64,000 bases of DNA from an uncultured Flavobacteriales bacterium (GTDB taxonomy: Bacteria > Bacteroidota > Bacteroidia > Flavobacteriales_E > Vicingaceae): contig CALCHN010000046.1 in the NCBI GenBank assembly GCA_937901255.1, positions 1 through 64,000 of the forward strand, in the 5' to 3' direction. Positions within the stretch are counted from its first letter, which is position 1; the number at the start of each line of letters is the position of its first letter. Of the stretch, positions 16,628 through 23,496 are shown in pieces. The position numbers were made by a program, and so were the translations under genes. The notes under the pieces were generated by a model. It was not told the origin of the DNA. It made no database searches and saw only the letters and a program-made list of their open reading frames with translations.

Positions 16628-17782
16628 TTAATTTATTTTATCGGCATCTTTCCACGAAACTATGGTTTCATTTGTTCTTTTTTGTGATGTATCTTGAGTA
16701 TTGAATAAAAAATGCGTAAACTCTATGTTCTTATCTAATTCATCTAAGTAATGTAATGACTTTATAAAATCTGTTTTCACTGTTTCTGAAGCTTTAAATT
16801 CAATACAGCTTACTTTTTTTCCTTTTTCTATTAATAAATCAATCTCGTTTCCGTTACTGTCCCTCCAAAAATAAAAAAACTGGCTATCTCCCTTATTTTT
16901 ATAGTTTTTTAAAATTTCTAATAAGCCATAGTTTTCAAATATTGCTCCTTTATAAGTAGAAAGTTGAATGTTTTCTGCATTTTCTATTCCCAAAAGATAA
17001 CAAACTAAACCGGTATCATAAAAGTAAATTTTTTGACTTTTAATGATTCTCTTTGATAAATTCTTATACCATGGAGATAGCGAAAAAGCAATATAACTTG
17101 CTTCTAGTATAGTAAACCAATGTTTTATTGTTTTAATATCTACTCCTAATTGTTTTGAAAGGTTATTTGCATTGAATAACTGGCCTACATTATGTGCTAA
17201 CAAAACAATAAACTTTCTGAATAATGTTAAATTATGTATATTTAATATTGTCCTTACATCTCTTTCTACATAGGTTTGAACGTAAGACTTATAAAAATCT
17301 TGAGGACTAATCTTCTTATCATAAATTCCTGGATAACTTCCTGTGGCTATTTCTTCAAAGACAGTCATTTCTTTTGTAGTTTTTATTTCATTATGGCACA
17401 ATGGCAATAATTCCATAATATAAACTCTCCCTGCCAAACTTTGAGTTATTTTTTCAAGAAGTAAAAAATTCTGAGAACCACTTAAAATATAATGACCTAC
17501 AATATTGCTTTCATCTACAATTTGCTGGATATAAGAAAAAAGCTCAGGTACATTTTGAACCTCATCAATAATCACATATTTATCATACTCAGCTAAAAAT
17601 CCTTTAGGATCCGTTTCAGCAAAGCTTCTCATGTCAGGATTCTCCAATGAAACGTAGCGATAGTCTGAAAATACCATTTTACAAATCGTAGTTTTCCCAG
17701 ACTGTCTTGGTCCTGTAAGAGCTAGTACAGGATACCTTTGTGCCATTTCTTTTATTTTAGCTTCTGCGTTCCTTTTTATCAT
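16628..17782 (-). CDS. AAA_14/DUF4143 ATPase
   Basis: A 384-residue protein of the AAA_14 plus DUF4143 family, abundant in anaerobes and Bacteroidota and of unclear role. Walker A is LTGPRQSGKTTICKM (about 21-35), Walker B is YVIIDEVQNVPELF and sensor-like LSGSQNFLLLE follows. The C-terminal DUF4143 part contains FFYFWRDSNGNEIDLLIEKG, a PD-(D/E)xK-like nuclease core (D, then ExK in CIEFKAS). Such genes often occur in variable genome positions, and some authors suspect mobile or defence roles. Three tandem 22-bp repeats lie directly upstream, and TATATTTG at 17787-17794 (minus strand) is a probable promoter element. Confidence 0.9.
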   Translation of the reverse strand: MIKRNAEAKIKEMAQRYPVLALTGPRQSGKTTICKMVFSDYRYVSLENPDMRSFAETDPKGFLAEYDKYVIIDEVQNVPELFSYIQQIVDESNIVGHYILSGSQNFLLLEKITQSLAGRVYIMELLPLCHNEIKTTKEMTVFEEIATGSYPGIYDKKISPQDFYKSYVQTYVERDVRTILNIHNLTLFRKFIVLLAHNVGQLFNANNLSKQLGVDIKTIKHWFTILEASYIAFSLSPWYKNLSKRIIKSQKIYFYDTGLVCYLLGIENAENIQLSTYKGAIFENYGLLEILKNYKNKGDSQFFYFWRDSNGNEIDLLIEKGKKVSCIEFKASETVKTDFIKSLHYLDELDKNIEFTHFLFNTQDTSQKRTNETIVSWKDADKIN

Positions 17783-17800
17783 AAAGCAAATATAATTATT

Positions 17801-17864
17801 TTTATGTAAAATTGGAATTTTCTTTATGTAAAATTGGAATTTTCTTTATGTAAAATTGGAATTT
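17801..17864. repeat. Three tandem 22-bp repeats upstream of the AAA_14/DUF4143 gene
   Basis: The unit TTTATGTAAAATTGGAATTT (plus strand; 22 bases with the joining TC) occurs at 17801-17822, 17823-17844 and 17845-17864, the last copy two bases short. The array ends 6 bases upstream of the TATATTTG promoter element of the ATPase gene read on the minus strand, which is where an operator or upstream activation site would lie. Confidence 0.8.
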
Positions 17865-17870
17865 ATTAAT

Positions 17871-17907
17871 AAAAAAGCCTCTAAATCAAATGACTTAGAG
17901 GCTTTTT
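17871..17907 (-). terminator. Rho-independent terminator of the aconitase gene
   Basis: On the minus strand GCCTCTAAGTCA pairs with TGATTTAGAGGC through 11 Watson-Crick pairs and one G-T wobble, followed by six Ts. On the plus strand the same position would be an A-C mismatch, so the structure favours minus-strand transcripts, matching the aconitase gene that ends at 17925. Confidence 0.8.
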
Positions 17908-17924
17908 GGTTTTTAATTTACTTC

Positions 17925-20192
17925 TTAAGAAGTAGCTTGTAGTTTAATTAAATTTAAAGCTGAACCTGCTCTAAACCAATCTATTTGTTGTTGGTTATAG
18001 GTATGGTTCAATTTAATTTGTTCTTTAGTTCCGTCTGCATGAGCCAACTCTAATGTTAACTGTTTGTCAGGAGCAAAAGAAGCTAAGTCAACAAAGTTAA
18101 AAGTATCATCTTCTCTAACTTTATCGTAATCTGCTTCATTAGCAAAAGTTAACCCTAACATACCTTGTTTTTTAAGGTTAGTTTCATGAATACGAGCAAA
18201 AGATTTAACAATAACTGCCACAACACCTAAATGTCTTGGCTCCATTGCAGCATGTTCTCTAGAAGAACCTTCTCCGTAGTTATGGTCTCCCACAACAATA
18301 CTTGGAACTCCAGCAGCTTTGTAAGCTCTTGCTGTTGCAGGAACTTCTCCTTTTGTGCCAGTTAATTGATTCACTACTTCATTGGTTTTTTCACCAAAAG
18401 CATTTACAGCTCCAATTAACATATTGTTTGAGATATTATCTAAGTGACCTCTGTATCTTAACCAAGGTCCCGCCATAGAAATATGGTCGGTAGTACATTT
18501 ACCTTTTGCTTTAATTAATAATTTAGCTCCGGTAATATTTTGTCCATTCCATGGTTTAAAAGGCTCTAACAATTGTAATCGTTGAGAGTCAGTGCTAACT
18601 AAAATCTCAATACCACTTCCATCAGCAGCAGGAGCTTGATAACCGTTATCTTCAACATCAAAACCTTTGCTTGGCAATTCATCACCAGTTGGAGGGTCTA
18701 ATTTTACTTGCTCACCTTTGTCGTTTGTTAATGTGTCTGTAATCGGATTAAATCCTAAATCTCCTGAAATGGCAATTGCAGCAACCATCTCTGGTGAAGT
18801 TACAAAAGCGTGTGTATTTGGATTTCCATCTGCTCTTTTAGAGAAATTTCTGTTGAAAGAGTGAATGATGGTATTTTTTTCTTGTCTATCAGCACCAGCT
18901 CTGTCCCATTGCCCGATACATGGACCACAAGCGTTGGTAAAAATGGTGGCATTTAAATCTTCAAAGGGTTTTAACAAGCCATCTCTTTCAGCAGTATATC
19001 TTACTTGCTCAGAACCCGGGTTAATACCAAATTCAGATTTTGTTGTAAGTCCTTTTTCAACAGCCTGCTTAGCAATTGAAGCAGCTCTAGCCAAATCTTC
19101 GTAAGAAGAGTTTGTACAAGAACCAATTAAGCCCCAATCTACTTTTAAAGGCCAATCGTTTTTAATTGCTTTTTCTCTCATTTCAGCAACAGGAGTAGCT
19201 AAATCTGGAGTAAAAGGACCATTTACATGAGGTGATAAAGTTGATAAATCTATCTCTATTACTTGGTCAAAATATTGTTCAGGATTAGCATAAACTTCAT
19301 CATCACCAGTTAAATGTTCAGCAACTTTATCCGCCAATTCAACAACATCAGCTCTATCGGTAGCTCTTAAATACCTTCTCATAGCATCATCATAACCGAA
19401 AGTAGAAGTGGTTGCACCTATTTCAGCTCCCATGTTACAAATTGTTCCTTTACCTGTTGCAGAAAGTGATTTAGCACCTTCGCCAAAATATTCAACAATA
19501 GCTCCTGTCCCACCTTTAACGGTAAGAATTCCTGCTACTTTAAGAATAACATCTTTTGCAGACGTCCATCCATTCATTTTTCCGGTTAATTTAACTCCAA
19601 TTAGTTTAGGAAATTTTAATTCCCAAGCCATTCCAGCCATTACATCTACCGCATCAGCTCCACCAACACCAATAGCAACCATTCCTAAACCACCTGCATT
19701 TACAGTGTGAGAATCTGTTCCTATCATCATTCCTCCAGGAAAAGCATAGTTTTCCAATACTACTTGATGGATAATACCTGCTCCTGGTTTCCAGAAACCA
19801 ATTCCATATTTGTTACATACAGAACTTAAAAAGTTAAATACTTCGTTGTTTTTATTTAATGACTCTTGTAAATCTTTAGTTGCTCCAACTCTTGCCTGAA
19901 TAAGGTGATCGGCATGAGCAGTTGAAGGAACAGCTACTTTACTTTTTCCAGCTTGCATAAATTGCAACAAAGCCATCTGAGCCGTTGCATCTTGCATGGC
20001 CACTCTGTCGGGAGCAAAATCTACATAAGATTTCCCTCTTTCAAAAGAAGTTGTTGCTACTCCATCCCAAAGATGAGCGTATAATATTTTTTCTGATAAA
20101 GTTAGTGGTTTACCCACCACATTTCTTGCTGCAGCAATTCTAGAAGGAAACTTCTCATATACTGCCTTAATCATTTCAATGTCAAATGCCAT
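17925..20192 (-). CDS. Aconitate hydratase, mitochondrial type
   Basis: A 755-residue [4Fe-4S] enzyme of the TCA cycle interconverting citrate and isocitrate. Cluster cysteines are visible in IGSCTNSSYEDL and TNACGPCIGQWDR. PGGMMIGTDSHTVNAGGLG and the swivel-domain motif GDHNYGEGSSREHAAMEPRH complete the active site. Length and sequence fit the mitochondrial-type family rather than the longer bacterial AcnA or AcnB. The gene is monocistronic. A possible -7 element TATTTTTG lies on the minus strand at 20345-20352, but the -33 match is poor. Confidence 0.96.
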   Translation of the reverse strand: MAFDIEMIKAVYEKFPSRIAAARNVVGKPLTLSEKILYAHLWDGVATTSFERGKSYVDFAPDRVAMQDATAQMALLQFMQAGKSKVAVPSTAHADHLIQARVGATKDLQESLNKNNEVFNFLSSVCNKYGIGFWKPGAGIIHQVVLENYAFPGGMMIGTDSHTVNAGGLGMVAIGVGGADAVDVMAGMAWELKFPKLIGVKLTGKMNGWTSAKDVILKVAGILTVKGGTGAIVEYFGEGAKSLSATGKGTICNMGAEIGATTSTFGYDDAMRRYLRATDRADVVELADKVAEHLTGDDEVYANPEQYFDQVIEIDLSTLSPHVNGPFTPDLATPVAEMREKAIKNDWPLKVDWGLIGSCTNSSYEDLARAASIAKQAVEKGLTTKSEFGINPGSEQVRYTAERDGLLKPFEDLNATIFTNACGPCIGQWDRAGADRQEKNTIIHSFNRNFSKRADGNPNTHAFVTSPEMVAAIAISGDLGFNPITDTLTNDKGEQVKLDPPTGDELPSKGFDVEDNGYQAPAADGSGIEILVSTDSQRLQLLEPFKPWNGQNITGAKLLIKAKGKCTTDHISMAGPWLRYRGHLDNISNNMLIGAVNAFGEKTNEVVNQLTGTKGEVPATARAYKAAGVPSIVVGDHNYGEGSSREHAAMEPRHLGVVAVIVKSFARIHETNLKKQGMLGLTFANEADYDKVREDDTFNFVDLASFAPDKQLTLELAHADGTKEQIKLNHTYNQQQIDWFRAGSALNLIKLQATS

Positions 20193-20385
20193 GATACGTT
20201 AGTTTTTAATTTATAAATGGATAAAATACTTGTAAAATGAAGCTTGAAGTGAATAAATGCTCTTGCCAACGCCAACTTAACCCATGATGGATATTCCAAC
20301 TCTTTTGCTTTCTTGCTGCGAATTTACGATTTTTTGATTGCTTACAAAAATATCTTTCGGAAAGTTTAACACTTTTAGTAAAAAC

Positions 20386-20418
20386 AAAGCTCCAAGGTTT
20401 TGAAAACCTTGGAGCTTT
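20386..20418. repeat. 33-nt palindrome, CTCCAAGG variant, upstream of the RAYT gene
   Basis: The arm AAAGCTCCAAGGTTTT (20386-20401) is followed by a single G and its exact reverse complement (20403-20418). It shares the AGGTTTT-G-AAAACCT core, 16-bp arms and one-base centre with the palindromes at 20714, 21798, 22884 and 30124, but the outer arm differs. It lies 69 bases before the transposase start, between it and the divergent aconitase gene. Confidence 0.85.
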
Positions 20419-20486
20419 AAAGTTATTGGAAGTTATTTTAACGAAATTTTTATACCTTTGAAAATCCTATAAAACTCAAATTAAAA

Positions 20487-21104
20487 TTGGAAACTGAAAA
20501 ATTTTATCATATTTATAATCATGCTAATGGAAATGAAAATCTTTTTAGAGAAGAAGAAAATTATCGTTTTTTTCTACAACAATGGGATAAATATATTTCG
20601 CCAATAGCAGCTACCCATGCTTATTGTTTAATGCCAAATCATATGCATTTTTTAGTGCAAATAAAAAATGATACGGAAATTTTAAACCTTGGAGGTTTTG
20701 AAAGTGAGAAGCTACACCTGACAGGTTTTCAAAACCTGTCAGGTGTTTCGTCAACTAAAATTTCAAAATGTTTTAGTAATTTGTTCAATTCGTATGCAAA
20801 AGCATTCAATAATTCATATAACAGGAAAGGTTCTTTATTTCATAGACCTTTCAAACAAAAAGAAATTACTTCTGAAGAATACTTAAAAACATTAGTCTGT
20901 TATATTCATAGAAATCCTATTCATCATGGGTTTTGTACTGACTTCACAGAATGGAAACACAGTTCTTATCATTCTTATTTGTCAGATAAATCCTCAAAAA
21001 TAGAACGTACTTACATCTTAGATTTATTTGATGGTAAAGAAAATTTTATTGAAGCTCATCTGCAATATATTGAACCATTAGATTCAGAATTATTTTTAGA
21101 ATAA
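20487..21104 (+). CDS. REP-associated tyrosine transposase (RAYT, IS200/IS605 Y1 family)
   Basis: A 205-residue HUH-type single-strand transposase of the RAYT group, which acts on short palindromic repeats. It has HIYNHANGNENLF at the N-terminus, the metal-binding HUH pair as PNHMHFLV (51-57), KGSLFHRPFKQKEI in the middle, and the probable nucleophile Tyr in LVCYIHRNPIHHGF. The start is TTG at 20487; no ATG allows the conserved N-terminus. Residues 76-86 are encoded by a palindrome of the same type that surrounds the gene. No terminal inverted repeats bound it, as expected for a RAYT. A GIY-YIG gene starts 7 bases after the stop. Confidence 0.9.
   Translation: METEKFYHIYNHANGNENLFREEENYRFFLQQWDKYISPIAATHAYCLMPNHMHFLVQIKNDTEILNLGGFESEKLHLTGFQNLSGVSSTKISKCFSNLFNSYAKAFNNSYNRKGSLFHRPFKQKEITSEEYLKTLVCYIHRNPIHHGFCTDFTEWKHSSYHSYLSDKSSKIERTYILDLFDGKENFIEAHLQYIEPLDSELFLE
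20684..20704. repeat. Partial palindrome fragment inside the RAYT gene
   Basis: AAACCTTGGAGGTTTTGAAAG combines the ACCTTGGAG half-arm of the palindrome at 20386 with a following GGTTTTGAAA core. It lies 10 bases before the full palindrome at 20714 and reads through in frame (codons for LNLGGFES). I take it to be a remnant of a second copy; at this length chance is possible. Confidence 0.4.
20714..20746. repeat. 33-nt palindrome, CTGACAGG type, within the RAYT coding sequence
   Basis: The arm ACACCTGACAGGTTTT (20714-20729), one C and the exact reverse complement (20731-20746). It is 33 bases, so it adds exactly 11 codons (about HLTGFQNLSGV) and keeps the transposase frame. It sits in the variable stretch between the HUH motif and the KGSLFHRPF motif. 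Confidence 0.9.
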
Positions 21105-21111
21105 ATACATT

Positions 21112-21726
21112 ATGTCAAAACAAGGAACGATAAAAAGATATTTAAATAATCATGAAATTGATTTTAATATTATTCCTCTAACTTTTAAAAGCAGAGATGT
21201 TTCATCTGTTTTTTACAACAAGAATAATAAGACATTAGGGCAGACATTTGAACATCCAAAATATTATCGATTAAATTCAATATTTTCAGACAAATACAAA
21301 GTCTACAAAGATATGCCACTTGGTGTCTTTTTGAAAACCCTCAAAGAAAGTAACGATAACAATTACTTATATTTCCTAAATAAATATGGAGACAGTAAAT
21401 TTTGTGAGTTTAAAATTGAAACTAACTTAAATGACAAGGGAATTTATTGCTTCATCGAGAACAACAAAATAAAATATGTTGGACGCTGTACTGATAATTT
21501 TAAAAAGCGGATTAATCAGGGATATGGTAAAATACATCCTAAAAACTGCTTTATTGACGGACAAGCAACAAACTGTCATTTAAACTCTTTAATAAACTCA
21601 TCAGACTCAGACAATGTGAAATTTGGAATTTACGTAATGAGTGATAAAACTACAGACGAAATAAAAGAATTAGAAAAATTAATATTAAACTACAATAAAT
21701 TCGATTGGAATATTCAAACTTCATAA
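21112..21726 (+). CDS. GIY-YIG domain protein
   Basis: A 204-residue protein. The C-terminal half fits a GIY-YIG nuclease: GIYCFI (110-115), KYVGRCTDNFKKRINQ (121-136, with the expected Arg) and a downstream acidic residue in ELEKLILNYN (about 187). The N-terminal 100 residues match nothing I know and may bind DNA or form a partner surface. GIY-YIG domains occur in homing, repair and restriction nucleases. It begins 7 bases after the RAYT gene on the same strand, so the two may be co-transcribed. Its base composition is more AT-rich than the housekeeping neighbours by eye. The exact role is unknown. Confidence 0.72.
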   Translation: MSKQGTIKRYLNNHEIDFNIIPLTFKSRDVSSVFYNKNNKTLGQTFEHPKYYRLNSIFSDKYKVYKDMPLGVFLKTLKESNDNNYLYFLNKYGDSKFCEFKIETNLNDKGIYCFIENNKIKYVGRCTDNFKKRINQGYGKIHPKNCFIDGQATNCHLNSLINSSDSDNVKFGIYVMSDKTTDEIKELEKLILNYNKFDWNIQTS

Positions 21727-21797
21727 TATTTGACTAAATCCCTTTCATGCACAAACTTTCGGTAAATTTAAACTTTCCAAAAAGTAATTATAAATTC

Positions 21798-21830
21798 AGA
21801 CCTGACAGGTTTTGAAAACCTGTCAGGTCT
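21798..21830. repeat. 33-nt palindrome, CTGACAGG type
   Basis: The arm AGACCTGACAGGTTTT (21798-21813), one G, then the exact reverse complement (21815-21830). It is identical over its full length to the copy at 22884-22916 and lies 14 bases before the next gene. Confidence 0.92.
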
Positions 21831-21844
21831 ATAAAAAATAAATT

Positions 21845-22429
21845 ATGAAACAAAATAACATTATTACTGTTAACCACAAAGAACTGATTATCAAAGATGA
21901 ATTTAACAACTTCAAATATCAAGAAGAATTAACCACAAAACTTGATGCTTATTCTGATAATTTTAACCAAGAAATTATAAATGAAATTGTTTTATGGAAA
22001 GTAAACAGATATGCAAAACTTCCTGATGAGGCATTTATATTATTAAACAAAATAAACATCAACGAAACTCTTTTAACGGAAGAACAAGAAAATATTGCTA
22101 GAGAACTTTTAAGTATTTTATTAAACCCTCTAAACAAAGGAATTCAACTACCTATGGCTTCAACAATTCTAAGGTTTAAAAATAAAAACATTTTTCAAAT
22201 TATTGATCAAAGAGTATATAGAGTTTTATATGGCGAAACCCTTTCCTTAAAACCATATAAAAGTCAACAAGTTGTAATAAATGAAATAGAAATGTATTTT
22301 AAATACTTGAGAGATTTAAAAGAAAAATGTAATAAATTAAACATCCCTTTTTCAGATTCTGATAGAATTTTATACTTAGCTGATAAACATTATAATAAAA
22401 GCATCTCCTTAAATAATTATGGAAATTAA
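21845..22429 (+). CDS. Unknown protein with a possible helix-hairpin-helix glycosylase-like core
   Basis: A 194-residue cytoplasmic, mostly helical protein. Residues 93-131 (LNPLNKGIQLPMASTILRF, then FQIIDQRVYRVLYG) look like a helix-hairpin-helix segment followed by an Asp (121), the arrangement seen in HhH-GPD DNA glycosylases and related uncharacterised proteins. I have only this resemblance to go on and no family name. It starts 14 bases after a palindrome, and its last codons overlap the start of the broken gene at 22419, which suggests the two were translated together. Confidence 0.6.
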   Translation: MKQNNIITVNHKELIIKDEFNNFKYQEELTTKLDAYSDNFNQEIINEIVLWKVNRYAKLPDEAFILLNKININETLLTEEQENIARELLSILLNPLNKGIQLPMASTILRFKNKNIFQIIDQRVYRVLYGETLSLKPYKSQQVVINEIEMYFKYLRDLKEKCNKLNIPFSDSDRILYLADKHYNKSISLNNYGN

Positions 22430-22840
22430 CCTACCTATGAAACTCCTAAAAAAATATCAGATTCAAAATTGGACAGTTTGGTATGAAACTATAAACCAAT
22501 CTATTATTCAATTTCATGAAGAATTTCTTTTTATCCAACAATTTTAGAAGCCAATAACTATACTTTCTCTCAATTTGATTTTCTTATAAATATTGTTCCA
22601 AATGAAAAAAAGAATGTTTTTAGAATTAATGAACTAACTAACATTAAAGAAAATATAAGTGAAAAGGAAAATGTAATGATATCAGGATTTAAAACTGCAA
22701 ATACTGAAATTGATTTTTCAGTTGATGAAGAACTAAATGATAAAGAATTTAGATTAGTTTATGACTCCAATCCTGATTGGGATAATGATAATCCAGAAAT
22801 GGATTTACCTCTAACTAAAAAAGAAATAGTAAAAGTATAA
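22419..22840 (+). pseudogene. Frameshifted gene of unknown function
   Basis: ATG at 22419 overlaps the end of the preceding gene (ATGGAAATTAA) and opens a 42-codon frame (MEINLPMKLLKKYQIQNWTV...). Near the T run at about 22526-22535 the coding signal shifts frame and continues without a stop as FYPTILEANNYTFSQFDFLI ... DLPLTKKEIVKV to TAA at 22838. The two frames differ by one missing base, so this is either a recent one-base deletion or a sequencing error. The intact product would be about 140 residues. I recognise no family. Confidence 0.6.
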
Positions 22841-22883
22841 TAGTTATTTTTTTCGATAATTTAATATGTTAGAACAAAAACTC

Positions 22884-22916
22884 AGACCTGACAGGTTTTG
22901 AAAACCTGTCAGGTCT
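22884..22916. repeat. 33-nt palindrome, CTGACAGG type
   Basis: The arm AGACCTGACAGGTTTT (22884-22899), one G, exact reverse complement (22901-22916), then TTTTTTT. It is identical to the copy at 21798. With the following T run it could also act as a rho-independent terminator for the genes to its left. Confidence 0.92.
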
Positions 22917-22983
22917 TTTTTTCATCCAAAACGTTAAATCTTTTTAAAATTTACTGCTTTAAAAAATACATGTACCTAAATTA

Positions 22984-22997
22984 GTTACATTTGTAAC
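22984..22997. promoter_or_regulatory. Probable MarR operator over the promoter of the efflux operon
   Basis: GTTACA-TT-TGTAAC is a perfect inverted repeat with 6-bp arms. It overlaps a TACATTTG sequence (22986-22993) that fits the Bacteroidota -7 element, 30 bases before the marR start. Binding of the MarR-type product here would block transcription of regulator and pump, the usual logic of such loci. No convincing -33 TTG is visible. Confidence 0.6.
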
Positions 22998-23022
22998 CTT
23001 TTTAGATTACTGCAAAAAAATA

Positions 23023-23493
23023 ATGACTAATCAAAATATATATGGATATGAAATGGCTCGTATTTCGGAGGTTTATCTGAGTACCTTGTCATCTATTATG
23101 AAGCCTTTTGGTATTGAAAGGTATTTTGCTCCATTACTGTATTTGTGTGAAAATAGCGGGAAGATTACCCAAAAAGATTTAGCAGAAGCATTAAAAAGAG
23201 ATAAAGTTTCTACTATGCGAATGGTAGATTATTTAAGCGAAAAAGGCTTATTGGTTAGAACACAAGATTGCAACGATAGAAGATGTCAGATTTTAGAAGT
23301 TACCGATAAAGCCTTGGAACTACTACCTAAAATTAAAGAAGGCGTGCAACAAACCAATGATTTGCTGCTTAGAGATTTTACCGAAGAAGAAAAAGCAAAT
23401 TTTAAGAAAAGTATGGATAAATTATTTACAACTATAGGCAGTTTGCCCGAACCTGATTTTATAGTTAAAGCATATAAAAGAAATAATAAGTAA
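23023..23493 (+). CDS. MarR-family transcriptional regulator
   Basis: A 156-residue winged-helix regulator. The DNA-binding part (about 45-110) has ITQKDLAEALKRDKVSTMRM for the helix-turn-helix and the wing DCNDRRCQILEVTDKALELL, with the Asp-Arg pair typical of MarR. It is the first gene of a four-gene set (regulator, adaptor, RND pump, TolC) with a 3-base gap to the adaptor. I infer that it represses the operon through the inverted repeat at 22984-22997 and releases on binding a toxic ligand; the ligand is unknown. Confidence 0.92.
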   Translation: MTNQNIYGYEMARISEVYLSTLSSIMKPFGIERYFAPLLYLCENSGKITQKDLAEALKRDKVSTMRMVDYLSEKGLLVRTQDCNDRRCQILEVTDKALELLPKIKEGVQQTNDLLLRDFTEEEKANFKKSMDKLFTTIGSLPEPDFIVKAYKRNNK

Positions 23494-23496
23494 AAG

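Noticed and set aside
16628..17782. Toxin-antitoxin or restriction gene
   Set aside because: The AAA_14/DUF4143 architecture is clear and no partner gene of either type is adjacent.
17801..17864. CRISPR or plasmid-type iterons
   Set aside because: The 22-base units are directly tandem without spacers, and no replication initiator gene is nearby; a promoter-proximal operator fits better.
20487..21104. Complete IS200/IS605 insertion sequence
   Set aside because: There is no tnpB, and the subterminal hairpins of IS200 ends are not at matching distances. The RAYT assignment explains the palindromes better.
20386..22916. CRISPR array
   Set aside because: The palindromes are separated by irregular distances of hundreds of bases that contain genes, and no cas gene is present.
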